Shown here: positions 1 to 9,679 of the stretch, one piece after another | Layout: every line of letters starts with the position of its first letter | Numbering within the stretch: the first letter of the stretch is position 1 | DNA from: Bodo saltans | Taxonomy: Eukaryota; Euglenozoa; Kinetoplastea; Eubodonida; Bodonidae | Direction of reading: 5' to 3' | DNA: 20,881 nt | Assembly (NCBI GenBank): GCA_001460835.1 | Contig: CYKH01000223.1 | Coordinates: 1 to 20,881 of the forward strand | Made by a program: the position numbers and the translations under genes | Notes under the pieces: model-generated | The model's database searches: none | The model's input: the letters and a program-made list of their open reading frames with translations, nothing else | Told to the model about the DNA's origin: nothing

Positions 1-2
1 TT

Positions 3-3000
3 GCCCCAAGCCGACAAGCCACGAATGACATGTACGAGGCAAACCAAGTTGCATTTCCATTCGCCCCTAATAGCAACAGGCACAATATTCTGTACCTGAA
101 GATTACACCACCTGGGTGTCCCACCCCACGGTCCGGTGGGGCTATGGTGATGCTGCGGAGTGTGGAGTACAACGTGACATACGGGTTGGTGTATGGGGGT
201 GCAGATGGTGACTCAACGCCCCTGAGCGACATGCACATTTACCATTACGACAAGGAAACGTGGCTGGCAGTAACGCCACCACCAGACTTCAATCAACTTC
301 CTCCAACGCTGATGCTCCCTGCGATGGTTGCGACCGGTGGCGAGAATTTTACAGTGTTCTTCGGAGCCTCATCGACGCTCGGTCTTTCTCGGAGTGTCTA
401 TGAAGGCGTGTTGGACCTCAAGTCCATGTCAGTTGTCTCGTTCCGACTCATCAACGCCAACGCCACTAACCCGGAAGATGGGCTACCGGGCGGCCGCGTT
501 GGGCCGTGTTGTGTGCACTACTCTGGCCATCCTCTTACCATGTGTTTTGGTGGCGTCGACGGAATCGACATGCTGGGAGACACGTGGCTGTACAATCACA
601 CCAACGGCACCTCGACTCTCATTCAACCCCCCAGCGACGCAGCATTGTATCCTTCTCCTAGATTTGCTGCGCAGTGTGACTACTTACCTCAGGATAAGTC
701 AGCCCTTGTGTACGGTGGCTTTCTTGACGGGTCGCGGAACCCAGTGCAAGATTCGAATATTTATGCGTTCTCGTTTGAGACCTATCAATGGTCTGTGCTG
801 GGGGACACGACCTCCGTCGTGCCTGTCCGTGGAGCTGGTGCCATGTTTGTCACCAACAACGGAAAGAATATTGAAATCGTAGGAGGCCAAGGCGCCATTG
901 ATGTTCTCGGTGACCGCTGGATTATGTCCGTGTTGTCCGATACACCCTCATCGTCGACAACCACTTCGATTAGTGCGCCAACAAACGTCGAAGAGGACGA
1001 CCTGGTGCCCGAAGCACGTCAGTATCACGTGTCCGTGCAGATTGGCGGTGGCTTTTTGATTGCGTTTGGCCTTGGCTCTGTGCTGTACAACAACGTCTAC
1101 TTCTGCGCGAACCTCACGCAGAGCGGCGCGCATCAATGTTTGTGGCTTGAGATCACCACAGGGGCTTCCCTTTCTGTTCCTAGCCCCCGGTACTCCCTCT
1201 CTGGGTGCGCCAAGGGAAACGTGGTGTATTTCTTTGGCGGATTTACTTCCGTTGACGGCTCTCTCATGAGCAACGAGCTGTGGACGTTGACGCTCGATTT
1301 CACCTCATCGGACGTTGTCACCGGTGTGTGGAATATGATTACTCCGTCCTCCTCTGTGGTCACGCCGTCACGTGCTCGGCATCAATGCGTCATGTCAGAC
1401 GCGAACATGATTCTGATCGCTGGTGTTGTCGGAGCCCCGACGAGCCTCAGCGGCTCTGTCGTCGCATTTAATCTCCAACAGCAAGTTTGGGTGACCCTCA
1501 CCGTTTCACCTCCGCTTTTACCCCGAGCTGCGTTCGGTTTGCACTACAACGGGACTCACGCATTCCTCGTTGGTGGCATCTCCACCTCATTACGAGGAAC
1601 GGAGGTTCTTCGCGATATTGTGGCCGTCTGGGAAGCAGTCGAAGGCAACGGAAACCTGCTGCTCTCTCAGACGATCGTCACGCCGTACCCAGTTGTCCGT
1701 GCAGACGCCGCTGTTGCTGGTGTTGGGAACAACCTCATGGTCTGTGGAGGATCGCTATATGAATCTAGTCAGCTGTACCTCGGCGCTCCAATTGACTTGC
1801 AGTGCGCGGCCGTTGCCATCGGCGACACCGCTGCGACCGGGGTTCAATTTTACCCTATGTTCCGAACCAATAGCTACAGCCGAATTGTAGAGGCTGGCGG
1901 CATCGGTGGAAGCGGCGCGTTTGTTGGAGATCATTTTGTATTCTTCGGTGGTTCGATCACACAAGACCAAGTGGAGCGTCAAGATACCTACTACGATCTC
2001 ACCGAATCGTTTATATTGAGCAGTTTCTTGTGCACTCAAGAACAGATTGCTGCGGCCGGGAGTGCAGCGTACAAGTTGCCCTGCCTTCCATGTGGCCTTG
2101 GCAGCAGGAACCCGACAGCGGCAGAGGTGGCGGCTAACATCTCTTGCGTGTTTGCGCCGCCTGGTAGTTACGTTGCGTTCAACGGACAGGTGATTATCCC
2201 GTGCCCGGCTGGACGTGCCTCAAACATTATCGGGGCAGGCGAGCTCGACGCCTGTGAGTTGTGCGCCGAAGGTACCTATGCACCAGTTCCCTTTTCAACA
2301 AAATGCCTTCCATGCCCTGCGAACATGCGATGCCCGTTAGGGTGCTCCGTCCCCTTATCCACGGCAGGCATGAACTCGACAGTGTACCAATCTCAACCAG
2401 CTGTTATGGACGACGGGGAGACCCCGCCGCTTCCCTCGTCCACGGCAGGCACGAACTCGACGGTGTACCAATCTCAACCAGCTGTTATGGACGACGGGGA
2501 AACTCCGCCGCTGATCTACACCGGTGCGGCAGTGATTGTTGCGTTGCTCCTCATTATTCTCGCAATTGTGACGTACCTCGCACAAAGTGCGCGGAAGCAG
2601 CGCTTGGCGTACTTCTTTAACGACGGCGCGCGGGAGATTTGTCGAGGAGTGTACGATAGCTACAAACGATCCCACTTTGGGTTGGATTCCGAACGTCTGC
2701 GGCTCGCACTACGCGACCTTGGTGCCTCAAGGTTGCCGCCTGAGTTTGTGGATCGAATCCTGGCGGAGAACGATCAAAGCGGCGCTGGCCACGTCACATT
2801 CAGCGCCTTCGAAGAAGTCATCATTACGTTTATCGAACGCGGCCTTATTCAGCCGTTCCCTGGTACTGGCCAAGATCTTAACCCAGGAAAGGCCCTGGGA
2901 AGAGTCAAGCGCTCACTGTCACAGTTCTCCTTCAAGAACCTCGACTCGTATGACACCGAACATGCCCTCGGCGTTGAGGGTGAAGCCATTCGTATTCACT

Positions 3001-4310
3001 CCACCCTGAGTGGCGGCGTCACGCGCTTGCTGTTCAACGTACTTGCCGTTGGTGCAGCACTCGCGTTGGTGGGTCAGTTTGTGTACACGAATATTTCAGA
3101 AGCTCGCGCGACGACGCCAAGTGTGAACTACAATGCGCCACTTGTCACGAATTCATTGGAAATGAAGGTATCAGCGATTGGGGGTGTCCTCAGTCGAGGT
3201 GACTGCGTCGTCGTCCCTTCGAGTTCCAGTGTCAATATCAATAGCACGAGCAGCGACCGTCCTGAAGCATGCCTTGCTGGAACTGGCATCGTCAGCCTCT
3301 CCGCGGGTATCTATTCGGAAAGCAACTTCACTCAAACCTGTACGTATGACGCGACAATATCTGCGTGCACGCTTGCCCTCACCTGCAGTCAATGCTCACT
3401 CGACTTCGGGCAAACCGTTAGTGTCGGTGTGAAATTTGACCCCAACGTGTACGCGCAGATCATTGAGGTGCAGGTGTCAGTGGACACCGGAATTAACGCA
3501 GACGCCACCTCCGGAGGCTGGTCAGCACTGTCCGGGAACTGGGGGAGCTCCGATAGTTCCACCACAAATCCAAACGGCGAGATCTCTCAGTCAGTGATTG
3601 TGATCTCCCCCTCCCTCACCAGCGACGTGTTCCGGGGGTACCCGGCGTCTGTCATGACGTTCCCTATTCTGCCCACGTCATTCGAGGAAGTGGGGAACAT
3701 CATCACGCAGAACATCATCACCAGCACGGGCTACCACGTGCAGCTTGGCAGCAGCGTTTCGGGGAACACGATTGACTCGTCGCAAGTCACGCAATATTTT
3801 GGCGTGCCCGTGACGATTGAGTTCGTGACCGATTCCAATATCCTGACCGTGAAACGTCTGCCAAAGGCGACGGTGCTCGACTTCCTTTCGCAGATGCTCG
3901 GTTCCATCACTGGTATGGGCGGCATCCTCGTGACGCTGATGCAGGCGTACGACGCAAAGTTCATCTCCCAGCGACACGAAAAGCTTAGGGCAGAGTTGGA
4001 GGAACAAGCACTTACTGGAGAGCAAGACAACCGCTCAAGAGGCCGGTTTGACAATGAGGACGACGATGACGACAATAGTGACGGCGATGATGACGCCGAC
4101 AACATTCAGGAGGACACAGCACTGTACGAAGACAGTATCAACGGCCTTTCACAGCCAAAGAAGAAGAAGAAACGGAACTCAAAGCAGAAACAAGTTGACG
4201 GAATTTCGTTGAGAAGTAACGGTAATGGTAGTGTCGTCAGCCACAAATCAAATGGGCCAGCATCGTCGGCTCTTGATCAAGAGTTGATCCCCGTGAACGG
4301 CTCGTGCTGA
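3..4310 (+). CDS. Large kelch-repeat membrane protein with Cys-rich module and EF-hand-like region (5' partial)
   Basis: Probable cell-surface receptor-like or adhesion protein; ligand unknown. Residues are counted from the ATG at 30, but the frame is open to the window edge and there is no signal peptide, so the true start is probably upstream. About 50-300 and 330-660 hold kelch-type blades (repeated GG doublets such as LVYGG, CFGGVDG, YFFGG, FVFFGG followed by W/Y), enough for about two propellers. About 667-775 is Cys-rich with CxxC pairs, like GCC2/GCC3 (ephrin-receptor-like) modules. An exact 27-residue tandem repeat precedes TM1 (about 829-852). About 865-930 resembles an EF-hand pair; its loop DQSGAGHV lacks the acidic residue at position 12, so calcium binding is doubtful. 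TM2 is about 994-1018, then a Cys-containing domain, TM3 about 1283-1310, and a tail with an Asp/Glu run followed by KKKKK. The domain reading is firm; the function is inferred. Confidence 0.85.
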   Translation, partial: APSRQATNDMYEANQVAFPFAPNSNRHNILYLKITPPGCPTPRSGGAMVMLRSVEYNVTYGLVYGGADGDSTPLSDMHIYHYDKETWLAVTPPPDFNQLPPTLMLPAMVATGGENFTVFFGASSTLGLSRSVYEGVLDLKSMSVVSFRLINANATNPEDGLPGGRVGPCCVHYSGHPLTMCFGGVDGIDMLGDTWLYNHTNGTSTLIQPPSDAALYPSPRFAAQCDYLPQDKSALVYGGFLDGSRNPVQDSNIYAFSFETYQWSVLGDTTSVVPVRGAGAMFVTNNGKNIEIVGGQGAIDVLGDRWIMSVLSDTPSSSTTTSISAPTNVEEDDLVPEARQYHVSVQIGGGFLIAFGLGSVLYNNVYFCANLTQSGAHQCLWLEITTGASLSVPSPRYSLSGCAKGNVVYFFGGFTSVDGSLMSNELWTLTLDFTSSDVVTGVWNMITPSSSVVTPSRARHQCVMSDANMILIAGVVGAPTSLSGSVVAFNLQQQVWVTLTVSPPLLPRAAFGLHYNGTHAFLVGGISTSLRGTEVLRDIVAVWEAVEGNGNLLLSQTIVTPYPVVRADAAVAGVGNNLMVCGGSLYESSQLYLGAPIDLQCAAVAIGDTAATGVQFYPMFRTNSYSRIVEAGGIGGSGAFVGDHFVFFGGSITQDQVERQDTYYDLTESFILSSFLCTQEQIAAAGSAAYKLPCLPCGLGSRNPTAAEVAANISCVFAPPGSYVAFNGQVIIPCPAGRASNIIGAGELDACELCAEGTYAPVPFSTKCLPCPANMRCPLGCSVPLSTAGMNSTVYQSQPAVMDDGETPPLPSSTAGTNSTVYQSQPAVMDDGETPPLIYTGAAVIVALLLIILAIVTYLAQSARKQRLAYFFNDGAREICRGVYDSYKRSHFGLDSERLRLALRDLGASRLPPEFVDRILAENDQSGAGHVTFSAFEEVIITFIERGLIQPFPGTGQDLNPGKALGRVKRSLSQFSFKNLDSYDTEHALGVEGEAIRIHSTLSGGVTRLLFNVLAVGAALALVGQFVYTNISEARATTPSVNYNAPLVTNSLEMKVSAIGGVLSRGDCVVVPSSSSVNINSTSSDRPEACLAGTGIVSLSAGIYSESNFTQTCTYDATISACTLALTCSQCSLDFGQTVSVGVKFDPNVYAQIIEVQVSVDTGINADATSGGWSALSGNWGSSDSSTTNPNGEISQSVIVISPSLTSDVFRGYPASVMTFPILPTSFEEVGNIITQNIITSTGYHVQLGSSVSGNTIDSSQVTQYFGVPVTIEFVTDSNILTVKRLPKATVLDFLSQMLGSITGMGGILVTLMQAYDAKFISQRHEKLRAELEEQALTGEQDNRSRGRFDNEDDDDDNSDGDDDADNIQEDTALYEDSINGLSQPKKKKKRNSKQKQVDGISLRSNGNGSVVSHKSNGPASSALDQELIPVNGSC
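2358..2519 (+). repeat. 81-bp in-frame tandem duplication in the juxtamembrane stalk
   Basis: Two adjacent 81-bp units (offset exactly 81 bases, 27 codons) begin at 2358 and 2439. The first 74 bases of each match with four substitutions. Each unit encodes a Ser/Thr-rich stretch containing NSTVYQSQPAVMDDGE, with one potential N-glycosylation site, between the Cys-rich module and the first membrane segment. It lengthens the extracellular stalk by one unit and looks like a recent slippage or unequal-exchange event. Confidence 0.93.
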
Positions 4311-4613
4311 GAAACAAATGGGGAGCGCTTTTGCTTTTGTCGTTGAATCCTGTTTCGTCCGAGCAGAAGATGCGGCACACGTTAAACTTTCATGCCCAGA
4401 GCGCAAGTCATTTTTTGTTACCCCCTGCGTTCCCTCTACCCTTTATGATGTCACAAGAGCACAATCATTGGCGATGAAATTCACGAGAACAAAGCTGAAC
4501 GTGTTTTTTTTTGTTTTGTTTATCCCCTTGACGAAGAAATCCCATCGGGACGAATCGAAAAGAAATCAAAAATAAAACGTACAAACGCATCAGAAATCAG
4601 AAGAGGGGAAAGA
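4311..4613 (+). other. Intergenic region (3' UTR of the kelch gene, 5' UTR of the TLC gene)
   Basis: 303 bases with no convincing gene. An 85-codon open frame at 4318-4575 has no recognisable domain, is composed of UTR-like sequence and crosses the T-rich tract, so it is not called. The only structured element is the pyrimidine tract and AG listed separately. Confidence 0.6.
4502..4536 (+). promoter_or_regulatory. Putative trans-splice acceptor for the TLC gene
   Basis: A T-rich tract (4503-4528) is followed by the first AG at 4535-4536, 77 bases before the ATG at 4614. This is the kinetoplastid arrangement for spliced-leader addition. It is inferred from composition and position only. Confidence 0.5.
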
Positions 4614-5546
4614 ATGTCATCGCCTGCATTTCTGGGAGCCTTCGGGTCCACTGAATCGCAGTACTCCTACTACGAAATCTTCATCCACCCTTTCGTGAGG
4701 GACGCAGAGATTATCATCGCAGCCACGATTGGATACTTTGTCGTGCAATTCGCAACGATGGCCATGATGCCCTACATTAGCCTCGCCTACCGCAAGTTAT
4801 CCAAGACGGACCAGCAGAACTTTGCAATTCGTGTCGTGTCCATCGTCAATGGGTTTGTGATGTTCAACTCGGCGTTTATTTTCCTCGACGAACTGCGTCG
4901 CAACAACTGGACCCTCCATGATCGCCACTATGAAGAAATTCCCGGATACCGCCCCTACCGCCTGATGATCGTTGGGTACTTTCTCTGGGACTTGTTGGTC
5001 TGCGTGGGCTACCGCTGGGGTGCCATGTGGACCATTCACGCGATTGTCAGCTTCTTGGGAACGTACTTCCTCGCGTTCCCCTTTTCTGATCAGTATGCAG
5101 CGTACTACACCGGTATGTTCGAAACGTCCAATGCGTTTATTCACTCTGCGGCGTTGCTGAAGATGTTGAAGATTCATTTGGGATTGGCCTCGTTGCTGGA
5201 GTACATCTTTGCTGGGTTGTTCTTTTTCATTCGTGTTCTCGGTGGCACGTTTGTGACCCTTAGCTGGTATGTCGACATGGTCCCGCGGTTGCTCGCTGGC
5301 CGAGGGCACAGCCACTTCACGATTGCGGTATGCCTCCTCAGTGTCGCGGTGGTGATGGTGCTGCAATACGTGTGGTTCTGGGAAATTGTCAAAATTGCAA
5401 CCGGACGTGGTGATGCACCCTCTGTTGTGAGCAGCGACAGCAATGATGACGACAAGAAGGCGACTAATGGCTCTTCTAGCACATCAGCAACGTCTCCAGC
5501 AAGCACAACAACGCGCCGACGTGGTGCAGCACCAAAGGTCGAGTGA
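4614..5546 (+). CDS. TLC-domain (TRAM/LAG1/CLN8) six-TM membrane protein, TLCD4/TMEM56-like
   Basis: Predicted endomembrane protein of 310 residues. TLC domains occur in ceramide synthases and in TLCD proteins linked to membrane lipid composition; the exact substrate here is unknown. Hydrophobic segments lie at about 32-54, 74-92, 116-133, 138-155, 193-215 and 236-258. Family-like motifs are GYFLWDLL (121-128), IHAIVSFLGTY (141-151, single His142) and FETSNAFIH (169-177), the last resembling the E-S-T-P-F motif of TLCD proteins. The paired histidines of true ceramide synthases and a homeobox are absent, so the TLCD4-like class is preferred over LAG1. The tail (266-310) is polar, rich in Asp, Ser and Thr, with RRR near the end. 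The start codon is the first ATG after the presumed acceptor. Confidence 0.85.
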   Translation: MSSPAFLGAFGSTESQYSYYEIFIHPFVRDAEIIIAATIGYFVVQFATMAMMPYISLAYRKLSKTDQQNFAIRVVSIVNGFVMFNSAFIFLDELRRNNWTLHDRHYEEIPGYRPYRLMIVGYFLWDLLVCVGYRWGAMWTIHAIVSFLGTYFLAFPFSDQYAAYYTGMFETSNAFIHSAALLKMLKIHLGLASLLEYIFAGLFFFIRVLGGTFVTLSWYVDMVPRLLAGRGHSHFTIAVCLLSVAVVMVLQYVWFWEIVKIATGRGDAPSVVSSDSNDDDKKATNGSSSTSATSPASTTTRRRGAAPKVE

Positions 5547-6051
5547 AACCAAGACTTTTCTTTCTCCAAAGCCTTTGGCGTTATTCCTTCACAACAACAC
5601 AACACACAAACCACTCTCTCACACCACCCGTAATTGACGCGCCCCTTGAGTGTTTCACCTTCATAGTTACTTCCTCGCTATTATTTTATTATCCCCCCCA
5701 AGAAAATGCGTGGAGTGGGTCTCTCTTGCTTTTCGCAAAATTGGAGTGACTTTGCTGGGAAACACCAAAGGATAGGCAAGCAAGCAATTCAGTTCAGCTC
5801 TCTAAAAAAACCGTTGATAAAGAAACAACAAACAATGAGGCGCGCCTCCTGATACCTTTCTGAAAATGCGCATCACAACCACAACTTTGGGAAAAGAAAA
5901 AGTGCACAGGACATTGATGATCCCTTGCATGTGTGTGTGTCCAACCCTGTTGTCAAAAAAAAGAAGAACGATACAAAAAATCAGAGGGATAAAACGGGGG
6001 TAAAAAAAACACATTTGCGCGGCTCACTTTAGCGATTCATTCCCTCTACAA
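5547..6051 (+). other. Intergenic region, about 500 bp
   Basis: No gene supported. Small open frames on both strands are short, overlap homopolymers and show no domain. The region holds a C/T-rich stretch (about 5653-5700), a short TG run near 5932-5940 and several A-runs (5946-5980, 6002-6010), consistent with untranslated mRNA ends. Confidence 0.6.
5653..5702 (+). promoter_or_regulatory. Putative trans-splice acceptor for the KATNIP-like gene
   Basis: A pyrimidine-rich stretch ending in a seven-C run is followed by AG at 5701-5702, giving a 5' UTR of about 350 bases. An alternative AG at 6031-6032, behind a weaker pyrimidine stretch, would give a 20-base leader. The sequence alone does not decide between them. 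Confidence 0.35.
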
Positions 6052-9000
6052 ATGTCGTCAGGTCGCACTCCTACTCCGCCCCCTAACCCCCAAGGAGGAG
6101 GCGGTCACACCCCCTCCTCCGCACTGCACACCCCGCCTCCTAGTAGCCTCAGCCCAATCGGCAACAACAGCGGAAGCACCGCCAAGCCCACCTCTGCTGG
6201 AAAATCACGCCAAATTGCAGGCGGCCTTCCTCCACCATCAAAAGAATCGCATGTCACACCACAGCGTACGTTGCCTCCCGGTGCCCCTCGGCCAACGCTG
6301 CCCACCAGCGCCGCCCATCCACAACATTACGGAGGCTCACCAGACTCTATGCAAGGAGGCAGGTTTAGCATGGGTGGTGGTGCTGGAGGAAGCGGTATTG
6401 GTGATGCACAGATAGAAAATAATCGGTACGCGAGCTTCGTCCCAAGTGGTCTTGAAGAAGAACTGCACCCACTCTCGCTCGTCGCCACCCCGTTGCATCT
6501 TTACCGCCCCACGCAACAGCAGCAACAGCAGCAGCTCAGCAACTATCGCCCCGACTTTGAAAGCTCGCCACAGCAACAGCTTCAGCAAGTCAACGCTGCA
6601 TTGTCAGGGTCTACCAACCGATACCGCGATGCGGTCTCCCCCTCGAACCAAGCAGCTTCAGCTTCAGCAGCTCCTCACGTTGCTTCCCTTCGACAGTCTG
6701 TCGTGTGCGCCGCGTTAGGATCTCAACAAAATCGTGGTCGACTGTCCGCTATTGCCCCTTCTGTTCTTTCTTTAGCACTCTCACCGTCACAACAAAAACA
6801 ACAGCAGCAGCAGCAGTACAGCGTGCCCCCGGAGTTGTCTCCCAACGGCACAGCATCGTCGTCCTCTACCGTGCGAGGCGCCACCATGACGAGCCAAAGT
6901 ACCACCAACAACAACGCTGGAGTGGGAGAGGGAACCATCAACGGGAGTAGCACATCGCCTAACTCATCGTCTCCCAAGTCTCACAACAATTTACCGTCTC
7001 CAAATGGCGGTGGCGGTGGTGTTGGGATGGAAGCGTTTCTCTCCCCAGTGATGCCACAAGGGAGATACTTGATGTTGAACCTCCTCACCACATGGGGTGA
7101 CAGTGGAGAAGTCGGACTCAACGGTGTGGAGGTGTACGATCAGCGCGGCCTTCGCATTGTACCGACCCGCCGGTCAAGCACCAACAACAACAACCACGCT
7201 ACTGATGTAGTCCCACCGATTGCGTTCACTGTCGCCGCTGATACGCTTGGCGATAACGCCTCTAGCAGAGGCACGTCGCCCTTGTCGATTTCCTCGACCT
7301 CTGCAAGCTCACCGATCCAACATGGCAGTAGTGGCACTACCAGCGAGGGCATTCTCAACCCTCTCACAGAAATACTTCGTCAGCGTTACAACGTCGCTAA
7401 TTTAGTCAACGGCATTGTCCACACCACCGATGAGCACCGAATGTATGCGACGCCGTTCCGTAACGGCAAGCACCACCTCGTCTGCATAGGCTTCCCTGTG
7501 AGCGTTTCTATTTCTGCGATTCGATTGTTCAACTATCGTGGTGGTGGCCGATCTAAGACCAACAAAGGAGCGAGACTCATAGAAATGACTGTCGATGATC
7601 AACTGATATTCCGTGGAGAGATTGCGGAGTCCAACGGTGGCAATGTCGGAAATGTGCCTGCTGCGTCGCCTGAGTTCGAAGATTGTGAAACCATACTGTT
7701 CACGGAGGACAAGACTATTCTAGAGCGACTTTTTGTAGAAATGAGTCACAACCACAGTCCTCATTATCCCCAGCACGCTGCCGAGGACTCTGCTGCTACT
7801 GGAGCTCTGCTTCGCAATAGCACCACCACCGACGGTTATGGTGCACGAGGCAGCCGCCATCGAGGGGGAGGTGGCGTTGCGGATGTAGTACGTACCTCCA
7901 TTGCATTTGCTCCCTCCGCCCCGCTCCTCTCTCAACAGTTCTCTGAGATGTTCTCACCGATGGTGTACGGTGGAAAAACTGGCGCCGGAGACATGGGCCC
8001 GCCATCCGTTGCAAGTCTGAAAACACAAGTGGGCGTTAGTTCCCCATGTGCATTTCCTTCCGCCGCACCTAAACGCGTCACTTCCATTTGTATTCAGGTG
8101 GTCAGCACGTGGGGTGACGCCAACTTTGTGGGACTATCCGGTATCCGCCTCCGAGACCCCAGTGGTAACCCCATATTCAACGTCTCGCAGGTTCTCATTA
8201 ACCGCCCAAGTGGTAAGAAAGACGATGCAGGAGACGCTGAATTTGCAGCACTTCTTGATAACGATCCCAACACTGCATGCGTCTGGGCGTATGAGTCCGG
8301 GATTCAACTTGTGATTGTGTTCCAGCAGCCCGTGGACCTTGGGTTTATTGAGATTGCCAACTACTCGCTGGGACGAAAAACGTACTGTGGTGTGAAGTGT
8401 GCCCGAGTGTTCACGTCCACCATGCCAATTGTCAGCATCGCCACCGGTGGTGGTGGTGGTAGCAGTCACCACGCGTCGTCATCTGTGGCGAACCAACATC
8501 TGGCGTTTTTGTACGCATCGCTCTGGGACCAAGAAGCCGGTGCCCAGCTCTCCTCCACCGGCGGACTGTGTGAACTGACTCCCGGTGATGAGGGCATCAC
8601 GTTGCGGAAATCTCCCGCTACTATGGCAACGTTACGATTCCAAAGCTTTGATGTGTCCTTGGCCTCCTCACACGGTGGTGGTGGTGGTGGTGGCGCCCAT
8701 AGCTTGCGCCTTTCGATGAACACGAGGGCCGCGGTCGCCATTCGACGAGCGCGGCAGTCGCTTCTTGACCCCCCGCAGTGGTTGCTTGACCACCAAGCCT
8801 ACCTACCGTCCATCCTGCCCGTAGCGTACGTCTTTAAAGTAACGATTGCACTGTATGGGAAATCCTCTGCCCGCACCTTCAAGCACTTGTTGACAGCGTG
8901 GGCGTCTAGGCCGCACGATGCCCTGACGTTTATGAATGACTCTGGCCAGTTTGTGAATCCTCAAGAAGATGAGCTGTGGTGTGAGGGGCAGGTGACGGTC

Positions 9001-9507
9001 CTCGACTCAAAGGGGGGTGATGAGGGCGACAACAACGGTGACGACGATCTGGAAGACGATGGCATCGCAAAAGTGGCGGTGACTCTTATTTTTGTGTCTG
9101 ACTCCCTGTTCGCCATCGCAGCACTCTTCCTAAGAGCTCCCCTGATTCTTTTCGACGATAGTGCCATCAACAACGCAAACCACAGCAACACGCCACCAGC
9201 CCCAGGTGATGCTGGCACGAGTTGGGTGCAGTCTGTTCGAGTGTTTGCAGACGATACCCTTGTGTATCGCGGGCGGGATGCTGCGGTGTCACTTGACGGG
9301 CGCAATGGCGGCGATGCTGTTCATGTGGTGAACGTTGACAATGATGATGAGGCTGTTGATGAACGATCATCGCCAGTTCGTGCACTTGGGTTCGATGACG
9401 ATGTAGCAGCTCCAGCGAAGAATAACTCGAACAGCACTGTGCCGTCAGTGCTGTTTTTTACTCTGGACGACAGAGTGTTGCAAGCGTACCGACCTGCAGC
9501 CATGTGA
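6052..9507 (+). CDS. KATNIP-like protein (katanin-interacting, DUF4457 modules) with polyQ-rich N-terminus
   Basis: 1151 residues. KATNIP/KIAA0556 is a ciliary-base and microtubule-associated protein in animals; a basal-body or flagellar role is inferred. Residues 1-335 are low complexity (Pro, Ser, Gly, Gln, Asn) with glutamine runs at 155-161 and 247-255. Module 1 (about 339-565) has LLTTWGDSGEVGLNGVEVYD, later NLVNGIVHTTDEHRMYATPF, a SISAIRLFNYRG strand and a FRGEIAESNGG element, the order seen in KATNIP. Module 2 (about 677-790) repeats it: VVSTWGDANFVGLSGIRLRD, then DNDPNTACVWAYE and VDLGFIEIANYS with a YCGVKCARVF end. The C-terminal third (about 820-1151) has weaker similarity, including a final LFFTLDDRVLQAY that recalls the ILFTEDKTIL end of module 1. 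Glycine runs at about 799-803 and 875-881 separate the parts. Module recognition is by motif order, not alignment. Confidence 0.85.
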   Translation: MSSGRTPTPPPNPQGGGGHTPSSALHTPPPSSLSPIGNNSGSTAKPTSAGKSRQIAGGLPPPSKESHVTPQRTLPPGAPRPTLPTSAAHPQHYGGSPDSMQGGRFSMGGGAGGSGIGDAQIENNRYASFVPSGLEEELHPLSLVATPLHLYRPTQQQQQQQLSNYRPDFESSPQQQLQQVNAALSGSTNRYRDAVSPSNQAASASAAPHVASLRQSVVCAALGSQQNRGRLSAIAPSVLSLALSPSQQKQQQQQQYSVPPELSPNGTASSSSTVRGATMTSQSTTNNNAGVGEGTINGSSTSPNSSSPKSHNNLPSPNGGGGGVGMEAFLSPVMPQGRYLMLNLLTTWGDSGEVGLNGVEVYDQRGLRIVPTRRSSTNNNNHATDVVPPIAFTVAADTLGDNASSRGTSPLSISSTSASSPIQHGSSGTTSEGILNPLTEILRQRYNVANLVNGIVHTTDEHRMYATPFRNGKHHLVCIGFPVSVSISAIRLFNYRGGGRSKTNKGARLIEMTVDDQLIFRGEIAESNGGNVGNVPAASPEFEDCETILFTEDKTILERLFVEMSHNHSPHYPQHAAEDSAATGALLRNSTTTDGYGARGSRHRGGGGVADVVRTSIAFAPSAPLLSQQFSEMFSPMVYGGKTGAGDMGPPSVASLKTQVGVSSPCAFPSAAPKRVTSICIQVVSTWGDANFVGLSGIRLRDPSGNPIFNVSQVLINRPSGKKDDAGDAEFAALLDNDPNTACVWAYESGIQLVIVFQQPVDLGFIEIANYSLGRKTYCGVKCARVFTSTMPIVSIATGGGGGSSHHASSSVANQHLAFLYASLWDQEAGAQLSSTGGLCELTPGDEGITLRKSPATMATLRFQSFDVSLASSHGGGGGGGAHSLRLSMNTRAAVAIRRARQSLLDPPQWLLDHQAYLPSILPVAYVFKVTIALYGKSSARTFKHLLTAWASRPHDALTFMNDSGQFVNPQEDELWCEGQVTVLDSKGGDEGDNNGDDDLEDDGIAKVAVTLIFVSDSLFAIAALFLRAPLILFDDSAINNANHSNTPPAPGDAGTSWVQSVRVFADDTLVYRGRDAAVSLDGRNGGDAVHVVNVDNDDEAVDERSSPVRALGFDDDVAAPAKNNSNSTVPSVLFFTLDDRVLQAYRPAAM
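6514..6534 (+). repeat. CAG/CAA run encoding polyglutamine (7 Gln)
   Basis: Seven consecutive CAA/CAG codons inside the disordered N-terminus of the KATNIP-like protein. The codons are mixed rather than pure CAG. Confidence 0.9.
6790..6816 (+). repeat. Second CAG/CAA run (8 Gln broken by one Lys)
   Basis: CAA-CAA-AAA-CAA followed by five CAG codons, encoding QQKQQQQQQ in the same disordered region. The pure CAG part is the likeliest site of length variation. Confidence 0.9.
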
Positions 9508-9679
9508 AAAAGAAAATGAGCACTGTGACAACACGTGAAAATATAGAATGTGAAAACGGATGAACCTTGGAAATGGAGTCTTTAGAAAAAATTGCGATCA
9601 TTACTGGTGCTTTCTTTCTTTCAAAATCTTCATTTTTGTTTTTTTCTGATTCACACACGGTGGTTGGAAAATTTGAGCC

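Noticed and set aside
4318-4575. 85-codon open frame after the kelch gene
   Set aside because: No domain, no conserved pattern, and it crosses the T-rich acceptor tract of the next gene; it looks like UTR.
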